Part shown: one piece after another, positions 1 through 10,589 of the stretch | Layout: each line of letters begins with the position of its first letter | Numbering within the stretch: the first letter of the stretch is position 1 | DNA from: Micrasema longulum | Lineage: Eukaryota; Arthropoda; Insecta; Trichoptera; Brachycentridae | Reading direction: 5' to 3' | Assembly (NCBI GenBank): GCA_022494885.1 | Contig: JAGVSM010002980.1 | Location: 1-64,000 of the forward strand | DNA: 64,000 nt | Translations under genes and position numbers: made by a program | The notes under the pieces: generated by a model | The model's input: only the letters and a program-made list of their open reading frames with translations | Told to the model about the DNA's origin: nothing | Databases searched by the model: none

Positions 1-310
1 AGATCTATTGTGACGGGTCCCCGTAACTAACCTGTCATTGGCTGGTTTAAGTGGCCACTTTACACACTGTGAATGTTATTCACCATTTTGCCTATGTTTG
101 AACATTTATATTTCTTTAATTCTTCTATTTGTTAATTTTCATGAAGAAACCAGCCAATGACACAGGTCATAAGCCCTATAAATGCCTGGACTTCCATATT
201 CCCTTATTTAAGGTATTCTCCATCCCTGTTGTAATTTGTTAATATTAATGACTCCCGAGGGGGTGAAATCCAGTCTTTTGTCTACGAACATTTGGACAAA
301 CTCAAATATT
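1..310. repeat. Foldback repeat family, copy at left window edge
   Basis: Positions about 29-112 carry the forward arm (CTGTCATTGGCTGGTTTAAG, GTGGCCACTTTACACACTGT). Positions about 145-310 carry the reverse arm, ending in a block (TTCCATATTCCC to GGACAAACTC) that recurs almost unchanged at 62980-63110. The first 28 bases recur at 404-430. Confidence 0.75.
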
Positions 311-420
311 GTAATTAAAAAAATACGTACATTTTGAACGCGGGGAAAGGGTTAAAATGGGGGTAAATGTTATAGAAGTGCCTGACGTCATCGCGACCTG
401 TGTAGATCTATTGTGACGGG

Positions 421-600
421 TCCCCGTAACTTACGTAGTTCCATCCTCCAAGCCCAGGTCTTTAGAGAGTCTGGCCACTGAGTGGCCAAGCCCGGATCCT
501 ATTAGTATCGGGCTATTATAGAAGGCGAGCTCTCTAATATCCTCAAGTCTAACCAGTGGCCCCCCGAGGATGAGGCTTCTTTTGTGATATTAAGCGTCAC
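421..600 (-). other. Unidentified exon-like open stretch
   Basis: On the minus strand this reads as an open frame of about 50 codons (LILGGPLVRLEDIRELAFYN, then SVARLSKDLGLEDGTT) running into a GTAAGT donor-like site at about 427-432. It has no similarity to the missing EDC3 YjeF_N domain that I can recognise. It may be a repeat: its left flank duplicates the first bases of the window. Twenty-two bases over the donor (426-447) are identical to the donor of METTL6 exon 3. Confidence 0.25.
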
Positions 601-1208
601 ATTCACATATAATGTGTATTCATAGGTGTTTTATAATGTGCACTGTAGAACCTACATCTAGAAGTTTCAGAATGTTTCATTCTAACGAGGTGCTTAATGT
701 AATATAATATAAAAATACTTACTTCTTTCATTTCAACTTGTTTTCTCCAAACAGAATAATACATTATAAATTAAAATCAAGCTGAAACATCATCATCACA
801 TTTGTATCTGAATGTTTTTTTTGCACTCAACATTGTCATTTGTCGATAGGCGCATTAATTATCAGCTCACCCACTATACATAAAATTCACTCTTTTTTTG
901 AGAACGTAGCGATTTCACCGTTCCATACAAACGTTCCGGAGTGTCAAATAAATTATTTTTTATACAACCGTACATATCTCTCGCATCGATTTAACCAAAT
1001 GTTTCTATTTTCGGATTTTAACTATTGGTCAATAATTATTATGTGAGACCGTGACACTAAAACAGAACCAAATCCTGTTAAATTATTATAAAAGGAAAAA
1101 CTGTGTTATGTGTTGCACATATTTTAACACTTATAAAAAACGTTTTTGTTTTATGATAATTTATCACAAAGTGTTTTGAAGCGAGTGCTGATTCAATCGG
1201 TATTTTAC

Positions 1209-4200
1209 CTGAAACATATTCCAAGGTCCCTCTTCCATCGCTAGGTATAACAATGGCTCTATAGGCAGCCGGCTGCGAGGTCAAAATATTCTCATCGTGT
1301 CGGTACTGCTGTTCACTGGGATTTCTACGGAGGTGGTCAGTCTGCCTCACCTAATAAAAAAAAAATCAACTTACACGATCATACTCATTAAAAATGTTGA
1401 ATGTAGCCAAGGAGGTTAATGGAAATTTACAAACAAATGAACCATCATGATCTTTCCCTGTACAGATAGGCAGAGAGGATACTCCATAAAAAAACAGTAG
1501 CCATGACCTTTTTGGCTGATTGAGATACCATGAACCTCTCGAGGGGCAGTGAGCCCTTTTTATGACACTGCATGGAATATTATTTCGATTCAGGTCCATA
1601 ATGATGAACTTACATAGCACCTCTCGTAACAATCCGATCTACAACATCATCTTCATTGTCTCGTCAAAGGTCTCGGGAACTCTCGACGTGCTGTCATCCT
1701 TGACATACCAAGATGATGATGCAGGAATAGATGTAGATGATACTCTTACCATTTCTGCTAGCTGATTTTTTTACAAACATGTATCCTCCTATACAAATTT
1801 TTCAACTTTTCAATAAAGTTTGATTATGAAGTAGCCTTTTCTCCAAAATATCAGTGTGAGACCATTCAATAGGAATGCCCCTCACAAGACCCATCTGAGA
1901 AACGATATGGAAAGATAAAAATGCCTTATAATTTATAATTAATTTTATCAAGAATAAATTGATTTTCAGTAAATAAATTTGGCCGCGATAAAGAATTAAA
2001 TTCCACTAAGACCCTATTACTCCCTATGGTTTTTATTCCTCTTCGACAAATAATACTTAGAACATTGTTGGAATGTGGGTATTTACCTACGTCTACCTAA
2101 ATGTACCCCATCTTTATCAGCATAAATGTAGTTGATAGTTTCCTCCGCATTCTTTTTTTGGATCAAACTCACTGCTTTTGCAGGCGGGAGGATCTCCTCA
2201 GGAGTCTGACTTGAGAGGCTGTTTGCCTCTCATTCTGGTGGACTACAATATAGGACTTCCTAAATTGCAACTGTTCTCCTCTAAAACCTTTTCTATTCTA
2301 AAACCATCTGGAGGATCGGGAAGTTTCTCCCCTTTTCCCATATTTCTAAAATGGGAATTTATCAGTAAATTAAATTTGATAACAACAGAAAAAAACAATA
2401 TTTATTTAAATTTTGATTATTGTTGTAAATCTATAATGTAAAAATTAAAAACTGTACAATTTTAAATTTAAGATAAAAATTAGTGAATATAATAAACTAT
2501 GGTCCTTAAAATATAGCTTGATTAGACTGACAGTTGTCTGCAAAAGTGACAACATAACTTTGTAGTAACGTCTAAGGAGTGATTTATATTGAATTCATTT
2601 TTTTTTTTTAATACAATGCTTGACATATAAATCAACATAAATATATAAAATCAGCTTTTAAACTAAAAAAACTTAGGTGCGAAGGTTTTCACGGTCACTG
2701 TTATTTATTTATTTATTTATTATACGGCCTAAGCCAATTACAACAGTTACATGAAGAAACATAAATGCAAGAAACTGAACAAAAAGAACATAAAACTATT
2801 TAGCAAAGACAAACAAGGGCAAAACAATAATTGTATACAATATATTAAAAAAAACGAGAGACCTAAAACTTTGAGCAAAACCATGCCAATCCAACTTCAT
2901 CCCACACTGTTTAGTCGCGAAGAGATCTACGAAAAGCCGGAAGATCTATCCCAAAAAAATCCAAGTCGTGTGATGAATTGACTAATCTACACATTCTGGA
3001 CATTGGGGCATAAAAACCAAAGTTGCTCTTAGAAGATTTTATAAATAGCAGATTTTGACTTCTGGTGACACGGTTGGGAACATGAATAGAAATTGATTGC
3101 AACAGATATGGGACATCACTTAAAGCATTAAGTATTTTGAAAATGCATATAAGGTCCATCTCAGTTCTACGTCTCTCCAATGAAGACAGATTAAGAGACT
3201 GCTCTATTTCAAAATAAGAATAATTACCCCTTTGTAATCCGAGCTACCAATATGTTTATCAATATGTTTCTTTTTTGGGTGATACGGTGTGTGTTGGATT
3301 TGTTTCGACGTTTTGGCTACCATTGCAGGAGCCATCTTCGGGGTAAACTGAGTGACTTACCCTGCCACTCAGCTTACCCTTTTTTTTTATTATTGTTGCA
3401 AATCCCAAAAAAGAAACATTGAAATAAACCTAATTATTAACGACGTTCTTACAAGGTTACATCATTTTGCTAAAACGTTAGAGATGGGACAAATTGATCA
3501 ATGTAAATTGATCAAATAAAAAATATATTTATTTGATGTTGTGCATGAAAAAAGTATTAATGCTTATTTTTTGGGGAATAATTGTCTTAAACAAACTAAA
3601 ATAGGCTTGTTTTTGGGTTTTTATATCAATTTTCGGAAATAGAGTTTCATGTTTGCATGAAAAAACTGATAAAATTGATTTGATCGGTACATGATCAGTG
3701 ATCAGTAATTTCCCATCACTATTGACATTAGTTTGACAGCTGTCAGTTTTATCAAGCTATATTTTAAGGACTATAGGTAAATGTAAAAAAGAATGAATAG
3801 TGATCCAAAACACAAAGTTTACAAAAAACTTCACAAAAACATATGCAAAAACACTAAAAACTTTGACCACTTTTAATAGTTATTGTATCACTTCGACATC
3901 TATGCATATCTGGTAAAAAGTTATATTAATATGTTATCAATATGTTTCTTTTTTGGTTATACATACCACATCAGGCTTTTGCGATTGGTTGAGTTTCTCC
4001 CAAAGTGCTTGCTTATCAAATAGAGCCAAGTTCTTCTCAAAGTCAAAGTCCTCTGTCATTATGGGGTCGTCACTCGGAGTTCCAAAACACATATCATTAC
4101 GACGCTTCTGTTTGTCTTTTTTATTTGGAGTCCCTCCCATCATACCCATACCTAAAATACAAGAAATTACAAAAGTGGAAAATATCTTCCAAAACTAAAA

Positions 4201-7200
4201 CAATTTATTATTTCTTGTAGAATCAATTTTAAGATTAATGTTTTGCCGAGGTTTTCTTAGAAAATATAAATAAATATAATTAAAATAAAAACATTTTGTT
4301 TTCAACCACTAATTATTTATTTAAATATGGACCGGTTTAGAGGCTGTACTATGTACATAATGAATAACCATAAAGTCAGTGCTTCAAATATAAAAATTAA
4401 ATTATAATTTTTAAGAATCTTGGAGGCCTTCAAATTATTACACATAGGAACTTATAAATCGAATGTGATGGTTTTTGAAAGAAATGAAAGTGTGACTAAA
4501 TGTGAAATCACTGTGAATGGAGTTATACTAAAACAAGTAGAGGAATTCGTGTATCTGGGAAGATATTGAAAGGAGGGTGAGTGCCGGGAACAGAGTGAAC
4601 GGTGCACTTAAATCGACCTTGGCAAATAAATGTTTGTCACAAGAGGCAAAATTGGCAGTTCACAACGGAGTCCTAGTCCCATCCCTGATGTATGGGAGCG
4701 AAGTATGGACTTGGAAAAACAGGGATGAAAGTAGGCTAAATGCTGCCGAAATGCGATCTCTCAGGCGAATGTGTGGTAAAACTATGTACGATAGATGCAC
4801 AAATGTTGAGATCCGTACATTATGTAAGGCTGAGACAAGCATTATCGACAAAATCAAGAAAGGAGCTCTGCGCTGGTTTGGACATGTAGAACGAATGGAC
4901 AGCGAAAGAACGGCTAAGAATATTTACAATGCTAATGTTGATGGATGCAGAAATAGAGGAAGACCGAGAAAGACATGGCATGACCAAATCCAACAAATAC
5001 TCAAAGATGGACATGTCAAAAGTCGGAATAATCGGCGCGCGTGCATGAGAAGATGTATGAATGTAGAGGAAGCGAGATCTGTATGCAGAGATAGAGTGTT
5101 GTGGCGTTCTATCCTCTCTGCCTACCCTTACGGCGAAACGGAGTGATGGTTTGTTGTTGTTGAACCTATAATAACCTACTAAGAAAATGACTCACCCCCA
5201 TTATTATTTTTCATACTTTTGCCTTGAATGTCTATGGGCTTACTCTTAGTATTCTGATTATTTGATTGCTGGGGCAAAATTTGAAATCCATTTGTGTGAC
5301 CAGTGTTGGGTTTCTGATTAAATTGCGCTGTGTACTGATTACCAGTAAAGTTCTGGTATTTTCCCGGCTGTGACAAATAGTTTCCTGAACTGTTGGGCAA
5401 ACTCTGACTATTTCCATAATTTCCATCGCTGGTGGATGGCGCAGATTCTGTAATAGCTAATTTTTGTGTTTTCTTCAATACTTTGGTTACCTCTACAGTA
5501 CTCTGTGGTTTCTCCTTACTTGTTGAATTTGGATCAATTATTTGTATATCTTTAATATCGGAGGCTCTGTAAAAAAAAAAAACAGTTATGGAGAAATTGG
5601 TGAAAATAGAAACTTGCTACAGTCAATCACTAGTTAATCAAGAGGAAAAAACGAATTATTATATCAAATAAAATCAATAGTTTAGAATGAGCTGACTACT
5701 ATTCCTCAAATCCAGACAGTGTTATACTGTAAGTACCTATCTTAACTTTTAATGATTTTGTGTTTATATTTTCATGAAAACTTTAAATTAAACTCGAAGA
5801 AATTTAAATTGAAAAAAAATACTCGTATATATTATAAAAATCATATTTGCAAATCTTGCAAGAAATTTATTATTCTCAAGTTAAAACCACCAAGATTTCT
5901 AGAATCGAACTCACCAAATCTAAAAATATCTGTAGTAAGCATGATGATAAATAAATATGTACATATAATATTTGTATATTAGAGTGATTAAGAATCCACT
6001 TCTTCTCCAAGCTGATAATCTTCTAAATTTACATTGTAAAAATGTGCCTTTTTTTTGTACAGTGTTTTGTAGCACATGATGGAATTTTGTACATTTCTGG
6101 ATACTCGAAGGCTGCGATCTTCGTTGGAATCATTTTCAGTTAGTATGCGTAGACCTTCATCTATAAGTGAGAAAGCTTCGGACATTTGATTGGTGGTCAA
6201 TCTACAAGGGCCATTATATTCCTCTTTAATAGTGGATTTTTTCATGATGCTAGACGCGCTGTTTTTACATGTTTTTATCGCATTATCTACCAGTTTAGAT
6301 GGTTTCTTGTCCACTGATCTCAGTAAATCCGATATAAGAAAGTTTGATAGATTTTCTTCGTCGTCTTGTAAAAACTCCACAACATCAACTCCTTCCAACC
6401 CCAGAGTGTTGGCCTGTTTTATTATGTCTTCATAAACTTTATCTACAATTTCAGGATGAGAGAAATCATCCAGCTCGAAGATACATTCCGGCCAAATATT
6501 TTTCCACATGTGATTCAGAGTCAACCCGCTGACTTCTTCCCACGTGTCGGCCATTATTTCTACGGCATCGATGAGAGTAAAATTTTTCCAGAAACTGAAA
6601 AATCTGGATTGCTTTCCTTCCTCGACTTCCTTGATGAGATGCCGGAATATTCCCCTCATGTAGAAAGCTTGGAAATTAGCAACCACTCCCTGGTCCATGT
6701 GCTGAAGTAGAGCAGAAATGGACTTCGGGATGTAAACTACGCGTACGCACTCCGAAAGTTCGTCCAAGTTCCCCGGATGTCCGGGCATTTCGTCTACGAT
6801 CAACAGACACTTGGGAGATATTTGTTTCTTGGCGCAATACTTTCCAACTGCCGGACAGAAGAAAGAAACAAACCATTCTTGGAAAATAGAAGTCGTCATC
6901 CAGGCTGATTTGTTGGTTCTCCACGTAACGGGCAAGGAGTAAAGAGTGTCTTTTACTTTACTGAGGGGATTGTCCAGATGATAAATTAGCAACGGCTTTA
7001 ATTTGAAATCTCCCGACGCATTACCGCCGAGTAGGAGGGTGAGGCGGTCTTTGAAGGCACGGAACTCCGAGCCGGCGAGTTCTTCCTGCGATAGGAAGGA
7101 CTTGGAAGGAACGCTCTTCCAAAACACGTTCGTTTCGTTTACTCTGAAAACTTGCTCCGGTAAGTAACAGCCTTCTCGGATGACACTCTTCAGATACTGT

Positions 7201-8293
7201 AAGTACTTGTCCAAGTCGTCTGTGGCGGATGAGAGGTTTTCGGTTAGCAGCTTTATGTTGTCGAGGGAATATCTCTTCTTGAACCTGTGGAACCACCCGT
7301 TACTCGCAAAAAAGGGTTTGGGACCGGAATCATCCCCTATCGCAGTCTGCAGGATTTTGTAAAAACTTCGAGCTTTTTCTCGAATTAGAGACACAGTAAT
7401 GGGGATGTTTCTCTGCAGGTGATCTTCGATCCAAGCGTTGAGCACCCGCTCCATCTGCTCCAAGATGCTGTGACGAAAGGAGGCGATCTTTCGAGAGTTC
7501 GGGGTCGCGCGCTGTGCCCACAATATTATCTTGTCTTGATTGCTCTTTATAGTCGACACCGTGGACCTGGCAAGTCCGAGATCTCGAGACACCTTACTAA
7601 TACTTTCTCCGGCGGCAAACCGTTTCAACACTTCCATTTTGATTTCGAGAGATATGTACTGTCGCTTCTTGACTCGTTTGCGGAAAATAGTACTGGAGAG
7701 TTTCTTGGAAGACATTGTGTGGCGGCACTATCACTTTGCATTCACTATTAGTATTATCGAACTGAGCGGTACAAATGTACAACAAAATCGAACACAGAGA
7801 TCAGATATTGAGAGCTATCCGGAACTTCCCGCTGTACCAAAAACAACTATACACATAATAACAGACAGAAATTAAAATAATTTTGCTAACGTCACATTTG
7901 TCAGATCAAAAAAAAACCACGTAAATGAACAAATTTCACATAACAAGATATTTATTACACGGGATGCGAAATCTTGTGCACATTTTCATGTTTTTACATA
8001 TGAATCCGGAGTTTCACACAGACATGTATGTGTACCTACTACCTACGTAGTGGGGCAATAACGGTAACAAATACGTTTAAATTGCAATAATTTGCTGGAA
8101 ACTGCGTAAAACAAATAAAACTAGGAAAATAGATTTACTTTAGTGTGACTTGAGGCTTTGGGTAGGGGAAACCATTCCGGAACGCTCGAGTGAGAGTGAT
8201 TGACGATCCGTCGGCTTCAACTATTGTGCCTTGGTAGCATCCGAGAGGCTCATCACAATTTATAGACACGCCGCATCCGATCCAAGAAGACAT
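1209..8293 (-). CDS. EDC3: Enhancer of mRNA-decapping protein 3, 5' part (4 exons; 3' end outside window)
   Basis: Exons in transcript order: 8293-8139, 5566-5196, 4151-3967, 1350-1209; phases match at every GT-AG junction. EDC3 is a cytoplasmic P-body scaffold that binds the decapping factor DCP2 and the helicase DDX6. Residues 1-60 look like its LSm domain: the start MSSWIGCGVSINC, then YQGTIVEADG and ITLTRAFRNG, and ASDIKDIQIID after the first intron. Residues 53-175 are a Ser/Asn/Gln-rich low-complexity linker. The DDX6-binding FDF motif is at about 211-213 in TEDFDFEKNLALFDK. Exon 4 carries QQYRHDENIL, the hallmark before the C-terminal YjeF_N domain. That domain is not encoded in the window, so the gene runs off the left edge after residue 284. 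The start is the first ATG before the LSm domain. Intron 1 holds the Tigger ORF, intron 2 an RTE fragment, and intron 3 (1351-3966) LINE debris. Confidence 0.93.
1380..1950 (-). mobile_element. Degenerate non-LTR retrotransposon debris (uncertain)
   Basis: In EDC3 intron 3. Around 1430-1500 on the minus strand the sequence resembles the 3' end of the RTE copy at 5100-5150 (ILSAYxYxE followed by TGATGGTT). At about 1800-1890 a short frame reads MGLVRGIPIEWSHTDILEK, like LINE ORF1/gag-like proteins. There are several stops. Weak identification. Confidence 0.3.
2672..3400 (-). mobile_element. Composite LINE fragments
   Basis: On the minus strand 3240-2911 encodes the tail of a reverse-transcriptase ORF (SSHDLDFFGIDLPAFRRSLR) close to the fragment at 29943-30329. 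It ends in an (AAAT)n tail at 2703-2721. It is flanked by pieces of another repeat seen in inverted order at 38440-38880: GGTGCGAAGGTTTTCACGGT at about 2676, and GGAGCCATCTTCGGGGTAAA at about 3330. One LINE has probably landed in another. Within EDC3 intron 3. Confidence 0.6.
4440..5165 (+). mobile_element. RTE-like non-LTR retrotransposon 3' fragment
   Basis: 5'-truncated C-terminal part of a reverse-transcriptase ORF in EDC3 intron 2, antisense to EDC3. The 189-codon open part contains LMYGSEVWTW, EMRSLRRMCGK, RWFGHVERM and RGRPRKTWHDQI, typical of RTE-type proteins. An earlier frame (VNGVILKQVEEFVYLGRY, about 4515-4568) ends in a stop and is out of frame with it. The 3' end is GTGATGGTTTGTTGTTGTTG, a TTG-repeat tail in place of poly(A). 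Confidence 0.75.
5988..7715 (-). CDS. Tigger/pogo-type transposase-derived ORF, intact, nested in EDC3 intron 1
   Basis: Uninterrupted 575-residue ORF with no introns, inside EDC3 intron 1 and on the same strand. Order of domains: psq-type helix-turn-helix at about 18-65 (KMEVLKRFAAGESISKVSRD), CENP-B-type DNA-binding domain at about 80-150 (FFASNGWFHRFKKRYSL), then a DDE_1 region at about 180-390. The usual VDETGLFWK around the first catalytic Asp reads VNETNVFWK here, with Asn at 193. The second site is LLIVDEMPGHP (Asp308) and the third is LLQHMDQGVVANFQAF (Asp341), spacing DD32D. The C-terminal 180 residues are acidic and poorly conserved. The ORF is visibly GC-richer than the surrounding intron. 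No terminal inverted repeats were seen at its edges. A long open frame with a lost catalytic residue fits a domesticated, TIGD/JRK-like DNA-binding protein. A young but dead transposon is the alternative. Confidence 0.85.
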   Translation of the reverse strand: MSSKKLSSTIFRKRVKKRQYISLEIKMEVLKRFAAGESISKVSRDLGLARSTVSTIKSNQDKIILWAQRATPNSRKIASFRHSILEQMERVLNAWIEDHLQRNIPITVSLIREKARSFYKILQTAIGDDSGPKPFFASNGWFHRFKKRYSLDNIKLLTENLSSATDDLDKYLQYLKSVIREGCYLPEQVFRVNETNVFWKSVPSKSFLSQEELAGSEFRAFKDRLTLLLGGNASGDFKLKPLLIYHLDNPLSKVKDTLYSLPVTWRTNKSAWMTTSIFQEWFVSFFCPAVGKYCAKKQISPKCLLIVDEMPGHPGNLDELSECVRVVYIPKSISALLQHMDQGVVANFQAFYMRGIFRHLIKEVEEGKQSRFFSFWKNFTLIDAVEIMADTWEEVSGLTLNHMWKNIWPECIFELDDFSHPEIVDKVYEDIIKQANTLGLEGVDVVEFLQDDEENLSNFLISDLLRSVDKKPSKLVDNAIKTCKNSASSIMKKSTIKEEYNGPCRLTTNQMSEAFSLIDEGLRILTENDSNEDRSLRVSRNVQNSIMCYKTLYKKKAHFYNVNLEDYQLGEEVDS

Positions 8294-9110
8294 AGCTGGA
8301 TACTTAAAATAGTTTTAACAATAATCAAGCCTATCGCTATGCCTATTTAAAGTTGTTTAGCATTTATAGAGAACCATACGCGAAAAAAATATATACGCAA
8401 TTGTGTCAATATGACCGAGAGCATTTATTTGAAATGTATAATTACGAGTTAAATTTAAGTTAACTCTTACTGTACACAAAACCGATTATCTAGTCTACAA
8501 TAAAATACACTATGTTTTAAACAAAGATAGGGACGCGACACCACAGATTAAAGTGTTGGAAAATTGAATCGAACGACCAAACCACTTTGACATTTCATAT
8601 TTCATCTGATTTCGTGGTTTCATAGTGTTGAATATTGATATATCTTTAGTCTGTGGATTTCATCTTCCCATGCAATGCAAACTTTATCAACATAATATTG
8701 GTTATGGTTTTACTAGTTCTATTCTATATGGCTCAATACCGTACCTATTAGAATACGTTGACCATAATTTTCGATTTATTTTTGTACTTTACTTTTGTCT
8801 TGGCGACATAATATTATTGATAATATAAATTGTGAGGATGGTTGCTGTAAAAATCAATAGAGTACGACCAACATCGACTAGATGAAGTCACAGCCAAAAT
8901 TAAAAATATATCGAACAGAGATTCCACTCTCCACACATTTATTTTATTTTATTCTTACATTATAATATAGAACTGAAAAAAATTTTAGAAAAAAAATAAA
9001 TAATTTTTATTGCATATACAAGTTAATGACTTATAGTCATTAATATTTTGAAAACTTTACATGTTATATAACATATTTACAACTTAACACCGTTTATTAC
9101 TAGATATTTA
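8294..9110. other. EDC3 upstream intergenic region
   Basis: AT-rich DNA upstream of the EDC3 start. It should contain the EDC3 promoter, but no clear core motif was recognised. No ORF here looks protein-coding. Confidence 0.5.
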
Positions 9111-9400
9111 TATAAAGTGTTCAATACATGTTATTTGAGTGGGGACAGGAGAGTTAGAATATTAGTAGGGAATAAAATGTTAATATCAGAGAGGTCAGAT
9201 ATGAAATCAGGATAGCAATAATTTATGAGGCATCCGAAAAAAACATGGTTTAAATCTTTCCCCTCAAGCTGACATTCGCAAACAGTCCTGGACATTAATT
9301 CTGAACAAGTGAGAACCATTGCAGCAGTGCAGGATGATGTCTCAAACTTGTTTAGAATCACTTTGGAAAACAAAGGTTTTTTTGTTACATTTAACTTCTG
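9110..9400 (-). mobile_element. LINE ORF2 C-terminal fragment with CCHC-like end
   Basis: The minus-strand frame 9373-9131 ends a LINE polyprotein: CECQLEGKDLNHVFFGCLIN resembles the Cys/His motif after the RNase H or RT region of jockey/I-type elements. It is followed by a stop and AT-rich DNA. Confidence 0.5.
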
Positions 9401-9439
9401 TTGGAAAAAATGTCTACCCTTGGCTTTGGAGAAGGCTAC

Positions 9440-10330
9440 GCCATAACAAGATCACCCAGTGGTAGTTAATTACTAGAAGCAGGATCCCCGGAGTGGACCG
9501 TCTTCTTTGTTAACGCGTCCACTTTATTTAGCTTATCTGCAATGACCTGAAGACCTCTAAGTGAATCGTCAATTAAACCACATCATCGGCATTCCTAGGT
9601 CACAGAATTTTTTGGAGGAAGTGGACATTCCTCGATCTAGTAGAATTGACTTCCTAGGATGAAGTCCATGAGGATTATAAAAAGAAAACTGTGCAAGGAC
9701 GCAACCTTGACAAAGTCCGGTGGTGACCTGAAACCAATATGTGTTTATATTTGGCATCCCACATTCCACATGCTTCTAGTATTTTCCAGAGTGTAGGTTT
9801 ATGCCGACTATCAAACGCTTATTTGAAATTTACGAAGTACATAACCAAGGAACTATTAAGTTCTTAGTTCTCCTCTAGAATACAGCGTATGTTGTGGATA
9901 TACGATCCACACATGACCTACCAGGTCGGAAACCCATCTGGTTTTCATTTAATATTCTTATAATGGGTCCTCGAACTCTTTGTAGTATTATGAATGCAAG
10001 TACTTTTCTCGGTACACTAGGTAGCGTGATGCTACGATAGTTATCACAGTTCAATCGATCACCCTTTTTGTGCAATGCGGTAATATCTTCGTTCACCCAA
10101 TATTTCGGACTCTTGTCCCCATACTTTGGTCAGTAGTTAGTATAAAGGGCCAACACTGCCTGTGATGCTGCTTTTGAGAAATTCTGGGAGTATATCGTTG
10201 ACTTCTGGTGTCGTTTCATTTTTCAAGTATGACACTGCCATTTTTATTTGTGTACATTTTTATATTATAGGTTGAATCTTCCAAATCTTACTTTATTGAG
10301 TCTTCTAGTGCTTCAAAATAAACCCAAGTG
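9440..10330 (-). mobile_element. Non-LTR reverse transcriptase fragment, decayed
   Basis: The minus-strand frame 10096-9875 gives ITALHKKGDRLNCDNYRSIT and NQMGFRPGRSCVDRI (RT motifs 1-2). The frame 9769-9569 gives VTTGLCQGCVLA and later LLDRGMS, matching RT motif 4 and the region before YADD. Stops and frame changes show it is dead. It lies between EDC3 and SAE1. Confidence 0.6.
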
Positions 10331-10439
10331 GTCTAAAAATAATGTTTTTTATTACATATTTTGTCCATTTTTAAAACATTTTTGAACATCTAAATTGTAT
10401 ATCTATTATTTTATCTGTGCTTTTGTCTGTGGTTACCGG

Positions 10440-10589
10440 TCTACCCCACAGATTAAATTAAAAGTCTAGCCAGAGTCTACCGGCGTGGCGGCGTGTTTTG
10501 TTTTTGTCGGCGCGGCGCGGCGTCCCGATTTGGCTTTCATATTTGGATCAATTTGGATTGGGAATCGATAAACGAATAAGGAGCCAATC
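10440..10589 (+). promoter_or_regulatory. Probable SAE1 promoter/5'UTR region
   Basis: A local CpG- and GC-rich block (GGCGTGGCGGCG, GGCGCGGCGCGGCG at about 10479-10523) in AT-rich surroundings, directly upstream of the SAE1 ATG. AATCGATAAA at about 10563-10572 is one base from the DREF site TATCGATA of insect housekeeping promoters. Inferred from position and composition only. Confidence 0.35.

Noticed and set aside
1351..1374. A 24-bp intron-like gap (GTAAGTTGA ... TTATTAG) between the minus-strand frames 1632-1366 and 1350-1209.
   Set aside because: The exon at 1350-1209 joins in phase to the EDC3 exon ending at 3967 and continues the EDC3 protein. The frame at 1632-1366 shows no EDC3 similarity and is interrupted upstream, so the short gap is not an intron of this gene.
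6190..7785. Several ORFs of 60-111 codons on both strands inside the Tigger gene.
   Set aside because: They overlap the 575-codon Tigger frame in other frames and have no family features.
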